Assembly (NCBI RefSeq): GCF_038049935.1 | Contig: NZ_CP145886.1 | Coordinates: forward strand, 3,705,001 to 3,769,000 | DNA from: Rossellomorea sp. y25 | GTDB lineage: Bacteria; Bacillota; Bacilli; Bacillales; Bacillaceae_B | Reading direction: 5' to 3' | DNA: 64,000 bases | Shown: positions 25,571 to 35,158 of the stretch, in pieces | Layout of the letters: every line of letters begins with the position of its first letter | How positions within the stretch are numbered: position 1 is the first letter of the stretch | Made by a program: the position numbers and the translations under genes | The notes under the pieces: generated by a model | Told to the model about the DNA's origin: nothing | The model's database searches: none | Seen by the model: only the letters and a program-made list of their open reading frames with translations

Positions 25571-26563
25571 ATGGTACAGCAGATGTTTCAGGGGTTTTTG
25601 CGCTGGCCTTTAGTTGTTCGGATATTTATGATTGCGATTACGCTGATGCTCTCGTTTGGAACGATTATTCATTTCATCGAGCCCGATACCTTCCCTTCCC
25701 TATTCGATGGGATCTGGTGGGCGATTATTACGACTTCCACTGTTGGGTATGGGGATTTTGTTCCCTCATCGTTTGAAGGCAGACTGATTGGCATTATTCT
25801 CATCTTAGTAGGTGCCGGTTTTCTTTCTACTTATTTTGTCACCCTTGCAGCAGAAACGGTGATGACACAAAATGCATATTTGGAAGGCAGAGCTGCGTTC
25901 AAGGGGAAAGAACATGTTGTAATCGTAGGATGGAATGAACGGACGCGTGAAGTGATTAACCAACTAACATCCCTGCAGTCCCAATGTGATATCATCTTGG
26001 TCGATGAAACCCTTCAAAAGAATCCATATAGCAATAACCGTATTCATTTTGTGAGGGGAACCCCTTTTACAGATGCGATTCTAAAAAAAGTAAATCTCCA
26101 TCAAGCATCGATCGCCATCATTACCGCTGATCAAAATAAAGATGAGAAAACGGCAGACATGAATTCTGTCCTGACTCTTCTCGCCATTAAAGGGAATCAC
26201 CCTGAATTGTATACGGTCGTTGAAATTCTCCAGAAGGATCAAGTGGCCAATGCCAAACGTGCTGGAGCCGATGAAGTAATTCAAACGAATATGCAAACCA
26301 GCTACGTGATGATGAACAGTATCATTTCTCAAGGGATGTCTAAGACGATATTAAAGCTTTTGAACCATCTTAAAGGAAATAATCTGAAGCTGATCCCTGT
26401 TTCCGATGAATACATCGATGAAAATTTTCATTCATTGAGTGCACATCTTCTGAAGAACAATATTATCTTATTGGGCATAAAAAAAGGAGAAATCACGACT
26501 GTGAATCCTCCTTTGACGACTTTGATTGAAGAAAATGATGAACTGCTTGTGATCTCTAACTAG
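25571..26563 (+). CDS. yugO: potassium channel with RCK/TrkA-N domain (YugO-like)
   Basis: A 330-residue protein with two membrane helices flanking a pore loop whose selectivity filter TVGYGD is at residues 57-62, followed by a cytoplasmic RCK domain (from about 113, Rossmann motif HVVIVGWNER) and a short TrkA-C-like end. Length and architecture fit B. subtilis YugO, the channel reported to mediate electrical signalling and potassium release in biofilms. RBS AAGGAG. It overlaps the convergent yugN gene by 8 bp, an arrangement also consistent with the B. subtilis neighbourhood. Confidence 0.92.
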   Translation: MVQQMFQGFLRWPLVVRIFMIAITLMLSFGTIIHFIEPDTFPSLFDGIWWAIITTSTVGYGDFVPSSFEGRLIGIILILVGAGFLSTYFVTLAAETVMTQNAYLEGRAAFKGKEHVVIVGWNERTREVINQLTSLQSQCDIILVDETLQKNPYSNNRIHFVRGTPFTDAILKKVNLHQASIAIITADQNKDEKTADMNSVLTLLAIKGNHPELYTVVEILQKDQVANAKRAGADEVIQTNMQTSYVMMNSIISQGMSKTILKLLNHLKGNNLKLIPVSDEYIDENFHSLSAHLLKNNIILLGIKKGEITTVNPPLTTLIEENDELLVISN

Positions 26564-26963
26564 AGAACAAAACGTTCTCCAGCTCTTTTACAAGTTCTTT
26601 CCCGACTTCAATATATTCTTCCGGGAAGCTTGCATCGGGATCTTGTGGTTCAGAAAATTGATTGACAGAGCCTGAAAAGGTTCCGGTTGATGCGTAATCG
26701 TCCAAGCCACGCTGGTATTTATGAGAGAGAAGGAACGGTTTACCGAATTCAACCGTGGCCCCCCTTGAATCCAATTGACCGTCAACAGACGTAAACGGTA
26801 CTCTCAAATACTGGTAGCCAACTTCGTCATCAATTTTATAATCAAAATAGCCGTGATCATAATCCCAATTTCCACCTATCGAATATCCAAGCGGTTTTAA
26901 TAGCTGTTCAAGCTTATACAGTTGGTAATGCTGTCCTTCAATGCTAGATGAAAGCTCAATCAC
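26556..26963 (-). CDS. yugN: YugN-like family protein
   Basis: A 135-residue soluble protein matching the YugN family, which is found only in Bacillales and has no established function. It has an N-terminal amphipathic helix (MIELSSSIEGQHYQLYKLEQLL) followed by a beta-rich region (YFDYKIDDEVGYQYLRVPF). GTG start with AAAGGGG upstream. It overlaps yugO tail-to-tail by 8 bp and lies downstream of pgi on the same strand, separated by the pgi terminator. Assignment rests on sequence recall plus synteny. Confidence 0.85.
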   Translation of the reverse strand: MIELSSSIEGQHYQLYKLEQLLKPLGYSIGGNWDYDHGYFDYKIDDEVGYQYLRVPFTSVDGQLDSRGATVEFGKPFLLSHKYQRGLDDYASTGTFSGSVNQFSEPQDPDASFPEEYIEVGKELVKELENVLFSS

Positions 26964-27017
26964 GTGGATCCATCCCCTTTCTTTTAGGGATAGTTTCTCC
27001 TAAAGTAAAAGAAAAAT

Positions 27018-27053
27018 GTAAAAAGAGCACTGAGATTTCCCTCAGTGCTCTTT
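27018..27053 (-). terminator. terminator of pgi
   Basis: The reverse strand forms GAGCACTGAG / CTCAGTGCTC with a six-base loop, followed by TTTTTAC. Confidence 0.88.
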
Positions 27054-27055
27054 CC

Positions 27056-28405
27056 TTATTTAAGACGTTTTTCAAGCTCAGCTTTCTTCTCTTCAAAGCC
27101 TGGTTTTCCAAGAAGGGCGAACATATTCACTTTATATGCTTCCACGCCCGGCTGGTCAAATGGATTTACACCCAGCAGGTATCCACTCATCGCACATGCT
27201 TTCTCGAAGAAGTACACCAGGTATCCGAATGTGTATGCATCCATTGCAGGAATTTCCACGATCAGATTTGGTACGCCACCATCTGTATGGGCAAGCAATG
27301 TCCCTTCAAACGCTTTGTTGTTTACAAAATCCACTGTTTCACCGGCTAAATAGTTTAAGCCATCCAGATCACTGTCAGCCTTCTCGATTTTCAGCTCATG
27401 CCGAGGCTCTGAAACCTTGATGACCGTTTCAAAAATGTCACGGCGTCCTTCTTGAACATATTGTCCAAGAGAATGCAGATCTGTAGTGAAGTTAGCTGAA
27501 GAAGGATAAATTCCTTTTTGGTCTTTCCCTTCACTTTCTCCAAACAGCTGCTTCCACCATTCAGAAAAGTATTGTAAGCCAGGCTCATAGTTAATGAGCA
27601 TTTCAATTGTTTTCCCTTTATTATATAGGGCGTTGCGGACCGCTGCATATTGATAAGCAGGGTTTTCTGTAAGCTCGGATTTGCCGAAATCTTCACGCGC
27701 CTGTGCAGCACCGTTCATCATTGTCTCGATTTCCACTCCGCTTACAGCAATCGGAAGCAGCCCAACTGCTGTCAGAACAGAATAGCGGCCTCCGATATCA
27801 TCAGGAACAACAAATGTTTCATAGCCTTCGTCAGATGCCAGTGTTTTAAGGGCACCCTTCGATTTATCCGTTGTCGCATAGATGCGTTTGCGAGCCTCTT
27901 CCACCCCGTATTTTTCTTCCAGCATTTTACGGAAGATACGGAAAGCAATCGCTGGTTCAGTCGTAGTACCGGACTTCGAAATCACATTGATGGAGAAATC
28001 TTTTCCATCAAGGAGATCCATTAAGTCTCTCATATACGTGGAGCTGATGTTTTGTCCAACGAATAATACTTGTGGAGTTGAACGCTTTTCTTTCGGCAGG
28101 GCATTGTAGAAGCTGTGGTTCAGCATTTCAATCGCTGCACGGGCTCCCAAGTATGATCCACCAATACCGATTACAAGAAGCACATCAGAATCATTTTTAA
28201 TTTTCTCTGCTGATTTCTGAATGCGGGAGAATTCTTCTTTGTCGTAATCTACAGGGAGGTCGATCCATCCAAGGAAGTCGTTTCCTGCACCTGTTTGTTC
28301 ATGTAAAGAATGATGAGCAACCTTTACGGCATCACTTAAGTATGTAAGTTCGTGTTCTCCAAAAAACGATAACGCTTTTGAATAATCAAAACGAATGTGT
28401 GTCAT
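27056..28405 (-). CDS. pgi: glucose-6-phosphate isomerase
   Basis: A 449-residue enzyme interconverting glucose 6-phosphate and fructose 6-phosphate. Conserved PGI segments are seen: [34 protein letters not shown] (phosphate loop), [16 protein letters not shown] and [16 protein letters not shown]. The start [12 protein letters not shown] (28405) is preferred over the ATG two codons earlier because GGAGG would abut that one; B. subtilis Pgi starts the same way. Monocistronic with its own terminator. It links sucrose, GlcNAc and fructose catabolism in this window to central metabolism. Confidence 0.97.
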   Translation of the reverse strand: MTHIRFDYSKALSFFGEHELTYLSDAVKVAHHSLHEQTGAGNDFLGWIDLPVDYDKEEFSRIQKSAEKIKNDSDVLLVIGIGGSYLGARAAIEMLNHSFYNALPKEKRSTPQVLFVGQNISSTYMRDLMDLLDGKDFSINVISKSGTTTEPAIAFRIFRKMLEEKYGVEEARKRIYATTDKSKGALKTLASDEGYETFVVPDDIGGRYSVLTAVGLLPIAVSGVEIETMMNGAAQAREDFGKSELTENPAYQYAAVRNALYNKGKTIEMLINYEPGLQYFSEWWKQLFGESEGKDQKGIYPSSANFTTDLHSLGQYVQEGRRDIFETVIKVSEPRHELKIEKADSDLDGLNYLAGETVDFVNNKAFEGTLLAHTDGGVPNLIVEIPAMDAYTFGYLVYFFEKACAMSGYLLGVNPFDQPGVEAYKVNMFALLGKPGFEEKKAELEKRLK

Positions 28406-28567
28406 AACCATCCTCCGATTAAAATATTTTCTTCTATCTCACTTTATCGAAAGCTGACTCGAGAATCAAGAAAGCTCCCCTTATGTAAGCGTGTGCATTA
28501 AAAACTTTTTTTAACCACAGTTCTCACCAGCTTATAATTCCCTAATTATGGGTCAGCAAACCAAAAA

Positions 28568-28598
28568 GAGGGACGGACCTTCACGTGGTCGGTCCCTC
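28568..28598. repeat. GGGACGGACC hairpin, copy 1
   Basis: GAGGGACGGACC pairs with GGTCGGTCCCTC (one mismatch). It is one of several dispersed copies of the same word in this window (also 28909, 45327, 52855, and half a copy inside the RocR-like gene at 35934). It begins a 376-bp block ending with copy 2. Confidence 0.7.
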
Positions 28599-28761
28599 CC
28601 CATTAAGACCAGTAAAATCGGATTCGGTTCCTTACGTGAATGGGTGATCATTAACGATGAGGCGTTGTTTGGGTCAGAAGAGTAATGATTATATCGTGAA
28701 AATAGACGGATGGAATGCAAACGGCATGAAAAATAAGGGAGTAATTTGAGTAAGAATCTTA

Positions 28762-28887
28762 AATCCGGCCGAAACGGAATCGAATCCGGCCGTTTTGTTG
28801 AAAAATCCGGCCGAAATGGTTCAGAATCCAGCCGTTTCACCCCTTAATCCAGCCGAAATCACAAAAAATCCAGCCGATTAGCTATAT
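28762..28887. repeat. intergenic tandem array, exact 21-bp period, six copies
   Basis: The core AATCCRGCCG starts at 28762, 28783, 28804, 28825, 28846 and 28867, exactly 21 bp apart each time, with an 11-bp variable spacer. The base after the core alternates GAAA, GTTT, GAAA, GTTT, GAAA, GATT. The first three cores contain CGGCCG, the last three CAGCCG. No gene is supported on either strand. The array lies in the 548-bp gap between pgi and yugJ. Confidence 0.85.
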
Positions 28888-28908
28888 TTTCCAACTCTCA
28901 CGCAAGAA

Positions 28909-28943
28909 GAGGGACGGACCTTGTTCACCAAGGTCCGTCCCTC
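28909..28943 (-). terminator. GGGACGGACC hairpin, copy 2 (probable yugJ terminator)
   Basis: Perfect 15-bp arms GAGGGACGGACCTTG / CAAGGTCCGTCCCTC lie 11 bp after the yugJ stop. The T-run is poor (CTTCTT), so efficiency is uncertain. It is a copy of the dispersed hairpin family. Confidence 0.65.
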
Positions 28944-28953
28944 CCAATACTTA

Positions 28954-30117
28954 TTATAGTGATGCTCTCAGAATCGCAAGAACGTCGTCTTTATTCAGTT
29001 TATTGAAGTTACCGAATTCGCCGTTCACCATCGCTTTGTCTGCCATCAATTCAAGTTGACTGTCGTCGATATCATAGTCTGCCAAGCGGGACGGGGCACC
29101 GATGCTCGTCCAGAATTCACGAAGCTTTTCGATTCCTTCCAGTGCCACTTCCTCTTCTGACTTACCGGCAGGATCGACATTGAATACTCGTTCTGCCAGT
29201 TGAGCAAATCGTGCAGGATTCACTTTCAGGTTATGCTTCATCCAGTTAGGGAATAGAATCGCGAGTCCACCTGCATGTGGGATGTCGTATACGGCTGACA
29301 CGGCATGTTCAATGTTATGGCTTGCCCAGTCACCGTTGTAGCCCATTTGCAGCATTCCATTAAGGGCAATTGTTCCAGAGTACAGAATCGTCTCACGAAG
29401 CTCATAGTTTTCAAGATCATTGATCAACTTCGGAGCTGTTTCGATAACCGTAGTCAGAACGGATTCACACATACGGTCTTGAAGTGGTGTGTTGGTTGCA
29501 TTATTGAAATACTGCTCAAACACGTGACTCATCATATCCACCATACCGTAGATTGTATGATCTTTCGGAACTGTGAACGTATTTTCCGGATCCAGGATAG
29601 AGAATTGCGGGAACGTCACCGGGCTGCCCCAACCATATTTCTCATTCGTTTCCCAATTCGTGATAACAGATCCTGCATTCATTTCAGAACCGGTCGCTGC
29701 AAGAGTCAGGACGGTACCGAATGGAAGAGCTTCTTTCGCAAAAGCTTTCTTGGTTACAAGATCCCATGCATCTCCATCATATTTTGCACCAGCAGCAATT
29801 GCTTTTGTACAGTCGATGACACTTCCGCCGCCGACAGCTAATATAAATTCAATATTATTTTCTTTACTTATCTCTACACCTCTTCTGACTGTGGAAAGGC
29901 GTGGATTCGGTTCTACTCCGGAAAGCTCGAATACTTCGCTGTCAATATCCTTCAATACAGACATTACCTGATCGTATAACCCATTACGCTTAATGCTTCC
30001 GCCACCATACACGACAAGCACTTTTTTACCGTATTGAGGTACCAATTCTTTCAGTTGTTCTACTTGTCCTTTTCCAAAAATCAATTTGGTTGGATTGTAA
30101 AAAGTAAAGTCATTCAT
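28954..30117 (-). CDS. yugJ: iron-containing NADH-dependent alcohol (butanol) dehydrogenase
   Basis: A 387-residue group III alcohol dehydrogenase. The NAD-binding motif [16 protein letters not shown] and [17 protein letters not shown] are typical; the iron ligands lie in [10 protein letters not shown] and in the [19 protein letters not shown] region. Length and sequence match B. subtilis YugJ/YugK. It likely reduces aldehydes such as butyraldehyde or methylglyoxal-like carbonyls with NAD(P)H. RBS AAGGAGG. It is divergent from yuzA, as in the B. subtilis yug region. Confidence 0.92.
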   Translation of the reverse strand: MNDFTFYNPTKLIFGKGQVEQLKELVPQYGKKVLVVYGGGSIKRNGLYDQVMSVLKDIDSEVFELSGVEPNPRLSTVRRGVEISKENNIEFILAVGGGSVIDCTKAIAAGAKYDGDAWDLVTKKAFAKEALPFGTVLTLAATGSEMNAGSVITNWETNEKYGWGSPVTFPQFSILDPENTFTVPKDHTIYGMVDMMSHVFEQYFNNATNTPLQDRMCESVLTTVIETAPKLINDLENYELRETILYSGTIALNGMLQMGYNGDWASHNIEHAVSAVYDIPHAGGLAILFPNWMKHNLKVNPARFAQLAERVFNVDPAGKSEEEVALEGIEKLREFWTSIGAPSRLADYDIDDSQLELMADKAMVNGEFGNFNKLNKDDVLAILRASL

Positions 30118-30317
30118 TTGTTGTTACCTCCTTGTATTTTATAAGGGCCGAACTATTTCGTTACCCAAAATGTCTTCAACACATTTCCTATTATCGAATA
30201 TATCATCCCCAAAATGCAAAGAACTTGCACATGGAAATTTTGTTGCAGTCAATCTGAATAGGAATAATTGCAATGGGAAACTTATAAATGAGCCATTCAA
30301 ATAAGGAGGAAAACAAC

Positions 30318-30551
30318 ATGAGTGCAATTCAACGCATTGCTTTGGTTCTTACCATCATTGGTGCTGTGAACTGGGGACTTATAGGCTTCTTTCAATTCGA
30401 TCTTGTTGCAGCCATCTTTGGTGGTCAAGATGCCGCTCTATCCCGTATCATTTACGGCTTAGTTGGTATTGCTGGTCTAATTAACCTTGGACTATTATTC
30501 AAACCAACGGAAGAGCTTGAAAGAGAACCTCATACTGAACCAACAAGATAA
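30318..30551 (+). CDS. yuzA: DUF378 small membrane protein (YuzA-like)
   Basis: A 77-residue protein with two transmembrane helices: IALVLTIIGAVNWGLIGFFQ (with the family signature NWGLIG, residues 5-24) and IIYGLVGIAGLINLGLLF (about 43-60). The C-terminal tail is acidic. Start ATG 30318 (MSAIQR) follows AAGGAGG by 9 nt; a longer reading from 30288 has no RBS. DUF378 has no assigned function. Synteny with yugJ supports the name. Confidence 0.88.
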   Translation: MSAIQRIALVLTIIGAVNWGLIGFFQFDLVAAIFGGQDAALSRIIYGLVGIAGLINLGLLFKPTEELEREPHTEPTR

Positions 30552-30612
30552 ATGATGCTCAAACAGCATCAAAATTAACGAGGATTACACTTTGATCCTT
30601 CGCTTAACAGTT

Positions 30613-30645
30613 CAAAAAGGTGACCCATTCTTTGGGTCACCTTTC
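30613..30645. terminator. terminator between yuzA and the aldehyde dehydrogenase gene
   Basis: AAAGGTGACCCA / TGGGTCACCTTT around a short loop is followed by TTTTTGAAC on the reverse strand and TTCTTATT on the plus strand. It serves mainly the minus-strand gene. Confidence 0.8.
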
Positions 30646-32049
30646 TTATTTCAGTAACTTCTTAATGATCTGCATGCCAAATCTTCCACTTGGATAACGG
30701 AAGCTTAAGTCGAACTTCGTCGTCTGCTTTAAGATGCTTTTATAATGTGAGAAAGTTGAGAAGCTTGATTCCCCGTGATAATTCCCAATCCCACTCTCAC
30801 CTACTCCTCCGAAAGGAAGATATGGTGTAACGATGTGCATGAGTGTATCATTCACACAACCGCCGCCGTAGGAAATTGATCCGTTAATTCGCTCTTCGGT
30901 GACTGGATTGCTCGTGAACAAATATAGAGCCAGGGGTTTCGGTCGCTCTGTCACAAATTCAATGACTTCATCAAGCTCCTCATATTCTATGACTGGGAAA
31001 ATAGGGCCGAATATTTCATCCTGCATCACCGGTACAGTAAAATCTCTCGGCTTCATTAAAGTGGGTTCAATTTTTAAGCTCCCAGCATCTACATTTCCCC
31101 CTAAGAGGATTTCTCCATCTTCCAGGTAGCTTGTTAAACGATTGAAATGACGCTCATTGACAATCCGACCAAATTTTTCACTCTTTAATGGTTCTGTTCC
31201 ATAAAACTCAATAACCGTTGTCTTAAATTCAGTGATAAATTCATCTAGCTTGCTTTTATGAACAAATAAGTAATCAGGTGCAATACACGTTTGCCCGGCA
31301 TTTGTCACTTTACCGAAGGCGATGCGCTTCGCAGCCAGAGGGATATCCGCCGTTTCATCCACGATACACGGGCTTTTCCCACCCAATTCAAGAGTGACAG
31401 GTATCAACTGTTTTGCCGCTGCTTCCATCACCACTTTTCCAACGGGAACGCTTCCCGTAAAGAAAATATAATCAAATGGCTGTTTTAGAAGATGCTGCGT
31501 CGTTTCCACTCCACCTTCAATCACGAAAAGCTGTCTTGGGTCAAAATGAGTATTGATCATTTCCGCTAATAATGCCGATGTAGTAGGAGTTAATTCTGAC
31601 GGTTTAATAATGGCTGTATTCCCCGCTGCAATCGCTCCAATGACAGGGGCTAGTGCAAGCTGGATTGGGTAATTCCATGGTGCGATGATCAGGGTAACCC
31701 CGTAAGGCTCCGGCACGGTATAGGCTTTAGAGCCAATATGTGTTTTCGCCGTTTTGACCTTTTTAGGTTCTGCCCATTCGTCGATATTCTTCAGAACAAA
31801 TCGAATTTCTTCAAGCAGGATGCCGATTTCTGTCGCATACGTTTCCATCTCTGATTTATTTAAATCTCTTTTCAATGCATCGATGATTTCTGCTTCATGA
31901 TTTTTTATGACTGCTGAGAATTTCTCTAACAAGTCTTTTCTATATTGAATTGGCCGGGTAACCCCTGACTTGAAAAATCGCTTATGCTTTTGAAGTGCTG
32001 ATTCAACCGTTTCAAGAGAAGCTTCCTCGATAATCATTTCAGTTGACAC
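30646..32049 (-). CDS. aldehyde dehydrogenase (class 3-like, YwdH type)
   Basis: A 467-residue NAD(P)-dependent aldehyde dehydrogenase. Visible motifs: APWNYPIQLALAPVIGAIAAGN (cofactor site), [22 protein letters not shown] (general base Glu) and NAGQTCIAPDY (catalytic Cys). The short length and hydrophobic C-terminal tail (FGMQIIKKLLK) match the class 3 fatty aldehyde group, such as B. subtilis YwdH. GTG start with GGAGGG. The substrate is probably a medium or long chain aldehyde, but this is inferred. A palindrome lies in its leader. Confidence 0.9.
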   Translation of the reverse strand: MSTEMIIEEASLETVESALQKHKRFFKSGVTRPIQYRKDLLEKFSAVIKNHEAEIIDALKRDLNKSEMETYATEIGILLEEIRFVLKNIDEWAEPKKVKTAKTHIGSKAYTVPEPYGVTLIIAPWNYPIQLALAPVIGAIAAGNTAIIKPSELTPTTSALLAEMINTHFDPRQLFVIEGGVETTQHLLKQPFDYIFFTGSVPVGKVVMEAAAKQLIPVTLELGGKSPCIVDETADIPLAAKRIAFGKVTNAGQTCIAPDYLFVHKSKLDEFITEFKTTVIEFYGTEPLKSEKFGRIVNERHFNRLTSYLEDGEILLGGNVDAGSLKIEPTLMKPRDFTVPVMQDEIFGPIFPVIEYEELDEVIEFVTERPKPLALYLFTSNPVTEERINGSISYGGGCVNDTLMHIVTPYLPFGGVGESGIGNYHGESSFSTFSHYKSILKQTTKFDLSFRYPSGRFGMQIIKKLLK

Positions 32050-32070
32050 ATGAATCCCTCCGAATCTTTA

Positions 32071-32090
32071 ATGTTTAATAGTTTAAACAT
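32071..32090 (-). promoter_or_regulatory. palindrome upstream of the aldehyde dehydrogenase gene
   Basis: ATGTTTAA-TAGT-TTAAACAT is a perfect 8-bp inverted repeat with a 4-bp centre, 22 bp before the start codon. It looks like a TetR- or MarR-type operator, perhaps for an unlinked aldehyde or lipid sensor. No regulator gene is adjacent. Confidence 0.5.
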
Positions 32091-32258
32091 AAGAACATTA
32101 ATATCGTACGACGACTTATGCTTATTGTCAATTTTAATGATTTTACCCAGAATCGATGCTCTCTAATCATTTTGATACAAATAGAAAATTCCTTTACAAA
32201 CCGAAAAAAAAACGCATCCCCAATAAATTGAGAACACGTTCTTTATTTTATGCGATCG

Positions 32259-33503
32259 TTACACCCAACCTCTGAATCTGGAGGCTTCAGCCATTTTGCG
32301 TGCGCCGACCATGTATGCGGCGAGTCGCATATTCACTCGACGATTCTGAGATGTTTCGTATACATTGTTGAAAGCTTCGACAAGTTTAGCATGAAGCTTC
32401 TCGTTTACTTCTTCTTCCGTCCAATAATACCCTTGGTTGTTCTGAACCCATTCGAAGTATGAAACCGTAACTCCACCCGCACTTGCAAGTACGTCCGGTA
32501 CAAGCAGGATTCCTCTTTCAGAAAGAATTCGAGTTGCTTCAAAGGTAGTCGGACCGTTTGCAGCTTCTACCACAATGGATGCTTTAATATCATAGACATT
32601 CTCTTCAGTGATTTGGTTTGAAATCGCTGCTGGAACAAGGATGTCACACTCAAGCTCCAATAATTCTTTATTTGAAATCGTGTTTTCAAATAGAGTCGTT
32701 ACTGTACCGAAGCTATCGCGACGATCTAATAGATAATCAATATCCAAACCTGCCGGGTCATGAAGGGCACCATGGGCATCTGAAATGGCGATGACCTTCG
32801 CACCCGCATCGTGCATGAACTTCGCCAAGAAACTTCCTGCGTTTCCAAAACCTTGGATCACGACGCGTGCACCTTTGATGTCGATGCCACGTTTCTTTGC
32901 AGCTTGGTCAATACAGATTGTAACACCTTGAGCCGTTGCCTTTTCACGACCTTGGGAACCACCAAGAACAATCGGTTTTCCTGTAATGAATCCTGGTGAG
33001 TCATTTTCACGAAGACGGCTGTATTCATCCATCATCCAAGCCATGATTTGTGAGTTTGTGTACACATCAGGTGCTGGAATATCCTTTGTAGGACCCACAA
33101 TCTGACTGATGGCACGAACATAACCGCGGCTTAGCTTTTCAAGTTCAGTGAAAGACATCGTTCTTGGATCACAGATGATCCCGCCTTTTCCTCCACCGTA
33201 TGGTAAATCAACAATTCCGCATTTCAAGCTCATCCACATGGATAAGGCCTTTACTTCCTCTTCATCTACTTCAGGATGGAATCGTACCCCGCCCTTGGTA
33301 GGTCCGACTGCATCGTTATGTTGTGCACGGTAGCCAGTGAATACCTTGATACTGCCATCGTCCATTCGAACCGGGATTCGAACGGTCAACATACGAATCG
33401 GCTCTTTCAGAAGTTCATACATTTCTTCCGTATATCCTAGCTTAGATAAAGCATCATTGATGACATGCTGTGTAGAAGTAAACAGATTAAGGTTTTCTCC
33501 CAT
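32259..33503 (-). CDS. gudB: catabolic NAD-dependent glutamate dehydrogenase
   Basis: A 414-residue enzyme that oxidises glutamate to 2-oxoglutarate and ammonia. Conserved elements: YRAQHNDAVGPTKGGVRFHP, LPYGGGKGGIICDP (catalytic Lys), IQGFGNAGSFLAKF (NAD fold), AANGPTTFEA. It is closest to B. subtilis GudB/RocG, and the EEEVKALSMW segment carries no 9-bp duplication of the cryptic laboratory gudB allele. MGENLNLF (33503) is preferred, as GAGG would overlap the upstream ATG at 33512. It lies next to rocD, forming an ornithine-to-oxoglutarate route. rocG is an alternative name. Confidence 0.93.
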   Translation of the reverse strand: MGENLNLFTSTQHVINDALSKLGYTEEMYELLKEPIRMLTVRIPVRMDDGSIKVFTGYRAQHNDAVGPTKGGVRFHPEVDEEEVKALSMWMSLKCGIVDLPYGGGKGGIICDPRTMSFTELEKLSRGYVRAISQIVGPTKDIPAPDVYTNSQIMAWMMDEYSRLRENDSPGFITGKPIVLGGSQGREKATAQGVTICIDQAAKKRGIDIKGARVVIQGFGNAGSFLAKFMHDAGAKVIAISDAHGALHDPAGLDIDYLLDRRDSFGTVTTLFENTISNKELLELECDILVPAAISNQITEENVYDIKASIVVEAANGPTTFEATRILSERGILLVPDVLASAGGVTVSYFEWVQNNQGYYWTEEEVNEKLHAKLVEAFNNVYETSQNRRVNMRLAAYMVGARKMAEASRFRGWV

Positions 33504-33668
33504 TGTAAACATTCGCCTCTTTATTATGTGATCTGAAACGTTGTAATTGTAACATATTACCGTATCTTAAACCATTGACTTGGTAAAGAAATAATTTTTA
33601 TTTTCACGCCTTATTACGCTCAGTCTAAGAAAAAAATCTTCTTGCTAAATGGTTATTCACCCTTGGGA

Positions 33669-34862
33669 TTAAGATAATACTTTTTTGATTCTTTCGATTG
33701 CCCAATCCAGGTCTTCTTGTGAGATGACAAGTGGTGGAGCAAAACGAATGACTGTATCATGTGTCTCTTTACAAAGCAGTCCTTCTTCTTTCAGCTGTTC
33801 ACAGTATTTACGGGCTGGTTCGTTAAGTTCCACTCCAATAAATAAACCACTACCACGAACTTCCTTAATCATAGGATTATCTATCTCACGAAGTTTACTC
33901 ATAAAGTATTCTCCCATTTGAAGAGAACGCTCTGCCAGATTCTCATCGATCAGTACATCCAGGGATGCTACAGAAACCGCACATGCCATTGGATTTCCTC
34001 CAAAAGTAGAACCATGGGAGCCTGGGTTGAATACACCTAACACTTCTTCATTGGCAACAACACAAGAAATCGGGAATACCCCTCCACCAAGTGCTTTTCC
34101 AAGGATGTACATATCAGGGTCAACATCTTCCCACTCACACGCAAACATTTTACCAGAGCGTGCTAGACCTGCCTGAATTTCATCTGCAATGAATAGGACG
34201 TTGTTTTCTTTACATAATTCATATGCTGCTTTCATGAAGCCTTTAGGAGGGAATACAATCCCTGCTTCTCCTTGGATAGGTTCGATTAGGAAAGCTGCTG
34301 TATTTGGTGTAATGGCGGATTTCAATGCTTCCAAGTCACCGTAAGGAATCAAGTTGATTCCCGGAAGCATCGGACCGAAGCCACGCTTGTATTCTTCTTC
34401 TGAAGAGAGGGAAACAGCTGTCATCGTTCTTCCGTGGAAGTTCCCGTTACATGCGATGATTTCCGCACTGTTTTCGGCTACACCCTTCACATCATATGCC
34501 CAGCGGCGAGCTGTCTTGATCGCTGTTTCCACTGCTTCAGCACCAGTGTTCATTGGAAGAGCCATGTCTTTACCGGTCATCTTACAAATCTTCTCGTACC
34601 AAGGAGCCAATTGATCGTTGTGGAAAGCACGTGAAGTCAATGTCACACGATCTGCTTGATCTTTTAATGCCTGTATGATCTTTGGATGACGATGTCCCTG
34701 ATTTACAGCTGAATAGGCGCTAAGCATATCCATATACTTATTCCCTTCAGGATCCTTAACCCATACACCCTCTGCTTCTGAAATAACGATTGGTAGGGGA
34801 TGATAATTTTTCGCACCATACTTTTCCGTTTGTTCGATAATCGAATGAGTACTTACTGCCAT
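33669..34862 (-). CDS. rocD: ornithine aminotransferase
   Basis: A 397-residue PLP-dependent class III aminotransferase converting ornithine and 2-oxoglutarate to glutamate semialdehyde and glutamate. The PLP lysine is in [31 protein letters not shown] and [17 protein letters not shown] bind the cofactor. Closely matches B. subtilis RocD (401 residues). RBS AAGGAGG. It is divergent from the RocR-like regulator, and its upstream region holds two 19-bp inverted repeats, one lying inside a sigma-A-like promoter. Confidence 0.96.
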   Translation of the reverse strand: MAVSTHSIIEQTEKYGAKNYHPLPIVISEAEGVWVKDPEGNKYMDMLSAYSAVNQGHRHPKIIQALKDQADRVTLTSRAFHNDQLAPWYEKICKMTGKDMALPMNTGAEAVETAIKTARRWAYDVKGVAENSAEIIACNGNFHGRTMTAVSLSSEEEYKRGFGPMLPGINLIPYGDLEALKSAITPNTAAFLIEPIQGEAGIVFPPKGFMKAAYELCKENNVLFIADEIQAGLARSGKMFACEWEDVDPDMYILGKALGGGVFPISCVVANEEVLGVFNPGSHGSTFGGNPMACAVSVASLDVLIDENLAERSLQMGEYFMSKLREIDNPMIKEVRGSGLFIGVELNEPARKYCEQLKEEGLLCKETHDTVIRFAPPLVISQEDLDWAIERIKKVLS

Positions 34863-34926
34863 GAAAGTTCCTCCTTGTTTAAAACATTCTATTTTTAAAG
34901 GCTTATGACGAGGTTAGTTAACATAT

Positions 34927-34945
34927 ATGCAAAAAAAGTTTGCAT
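34927..34945. promoter_or_regulatory. 19-bp inverted repeat in the rocD-rocR intergenic region (distal to rocR)
   Basis: ATGCAAA-AAAAG-TTTGCAT, 7-bp perfect arms, lies 65 bp upstream of the rocD start. With the second copy 44 bp away (about four helical turns) it is a candidate site for the RocR-like protein. Confidence 0.6.
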
Positions 34946-34967
34946 TTAGAAAACCCTTACACTTATA

Positions 34968-34996
34968 ATAATGCAAAAGATAGTTGCATTTTTCAA
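34968..34996 (-). promoter_or_regulatory. candidate rocD promoter containing the second inverted repeat
   Basis: On the reverse strand TTGAAA (34991-34996) and CATTAT (34968-34973) are 17 bp apart. The spacer and -10 region coincide with ATGCAA-AAGATAG-TTGCAT (34971-34989). No convincing sigma-54 -24/-12 element (TGGCAC-N5-TTGCA) was found: the nearest GG-N10-GC, on the reverse strand at about 34942-34955, lacks the rest of the -24 box. A protein bound at this repeat would cover a sigma-A promoter. Confidence 0.5.
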
Positions 34997-35158
34997 GAGT
35001 TTTTTAAAATTTTTTATAAATCCGCTCTTTTTGCCAATTTAATTGCTTAACAGTCATCAATTCAGTAACGGACGGAAGGAAAATTTGCGCAAATAGATGC
35101 TTGATAGACGATACGTTTTGCAGTAAGACCTAATGAAAAAGAAGAGGAGAGAGACAGC

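Noticed and set aside
28553..28840. 95-residue minus-strand reading frame with repeated FRPD words across the 21-bp array
   Set aside because: The frame exists only because 21 is a multiple of three. It starts without an RBS, runs into the GGGACGGACC hairpin, and the variable spacers show no codon-level conservation.
34940..34956. Sigma-54 promoter for rocD (GG-N10-GC spacing on the reverse strand)
   Set aside because: Only the GG and GC pairs match; the -24 box reads GGGTTT instead of TGGCAC, so support is too weak.
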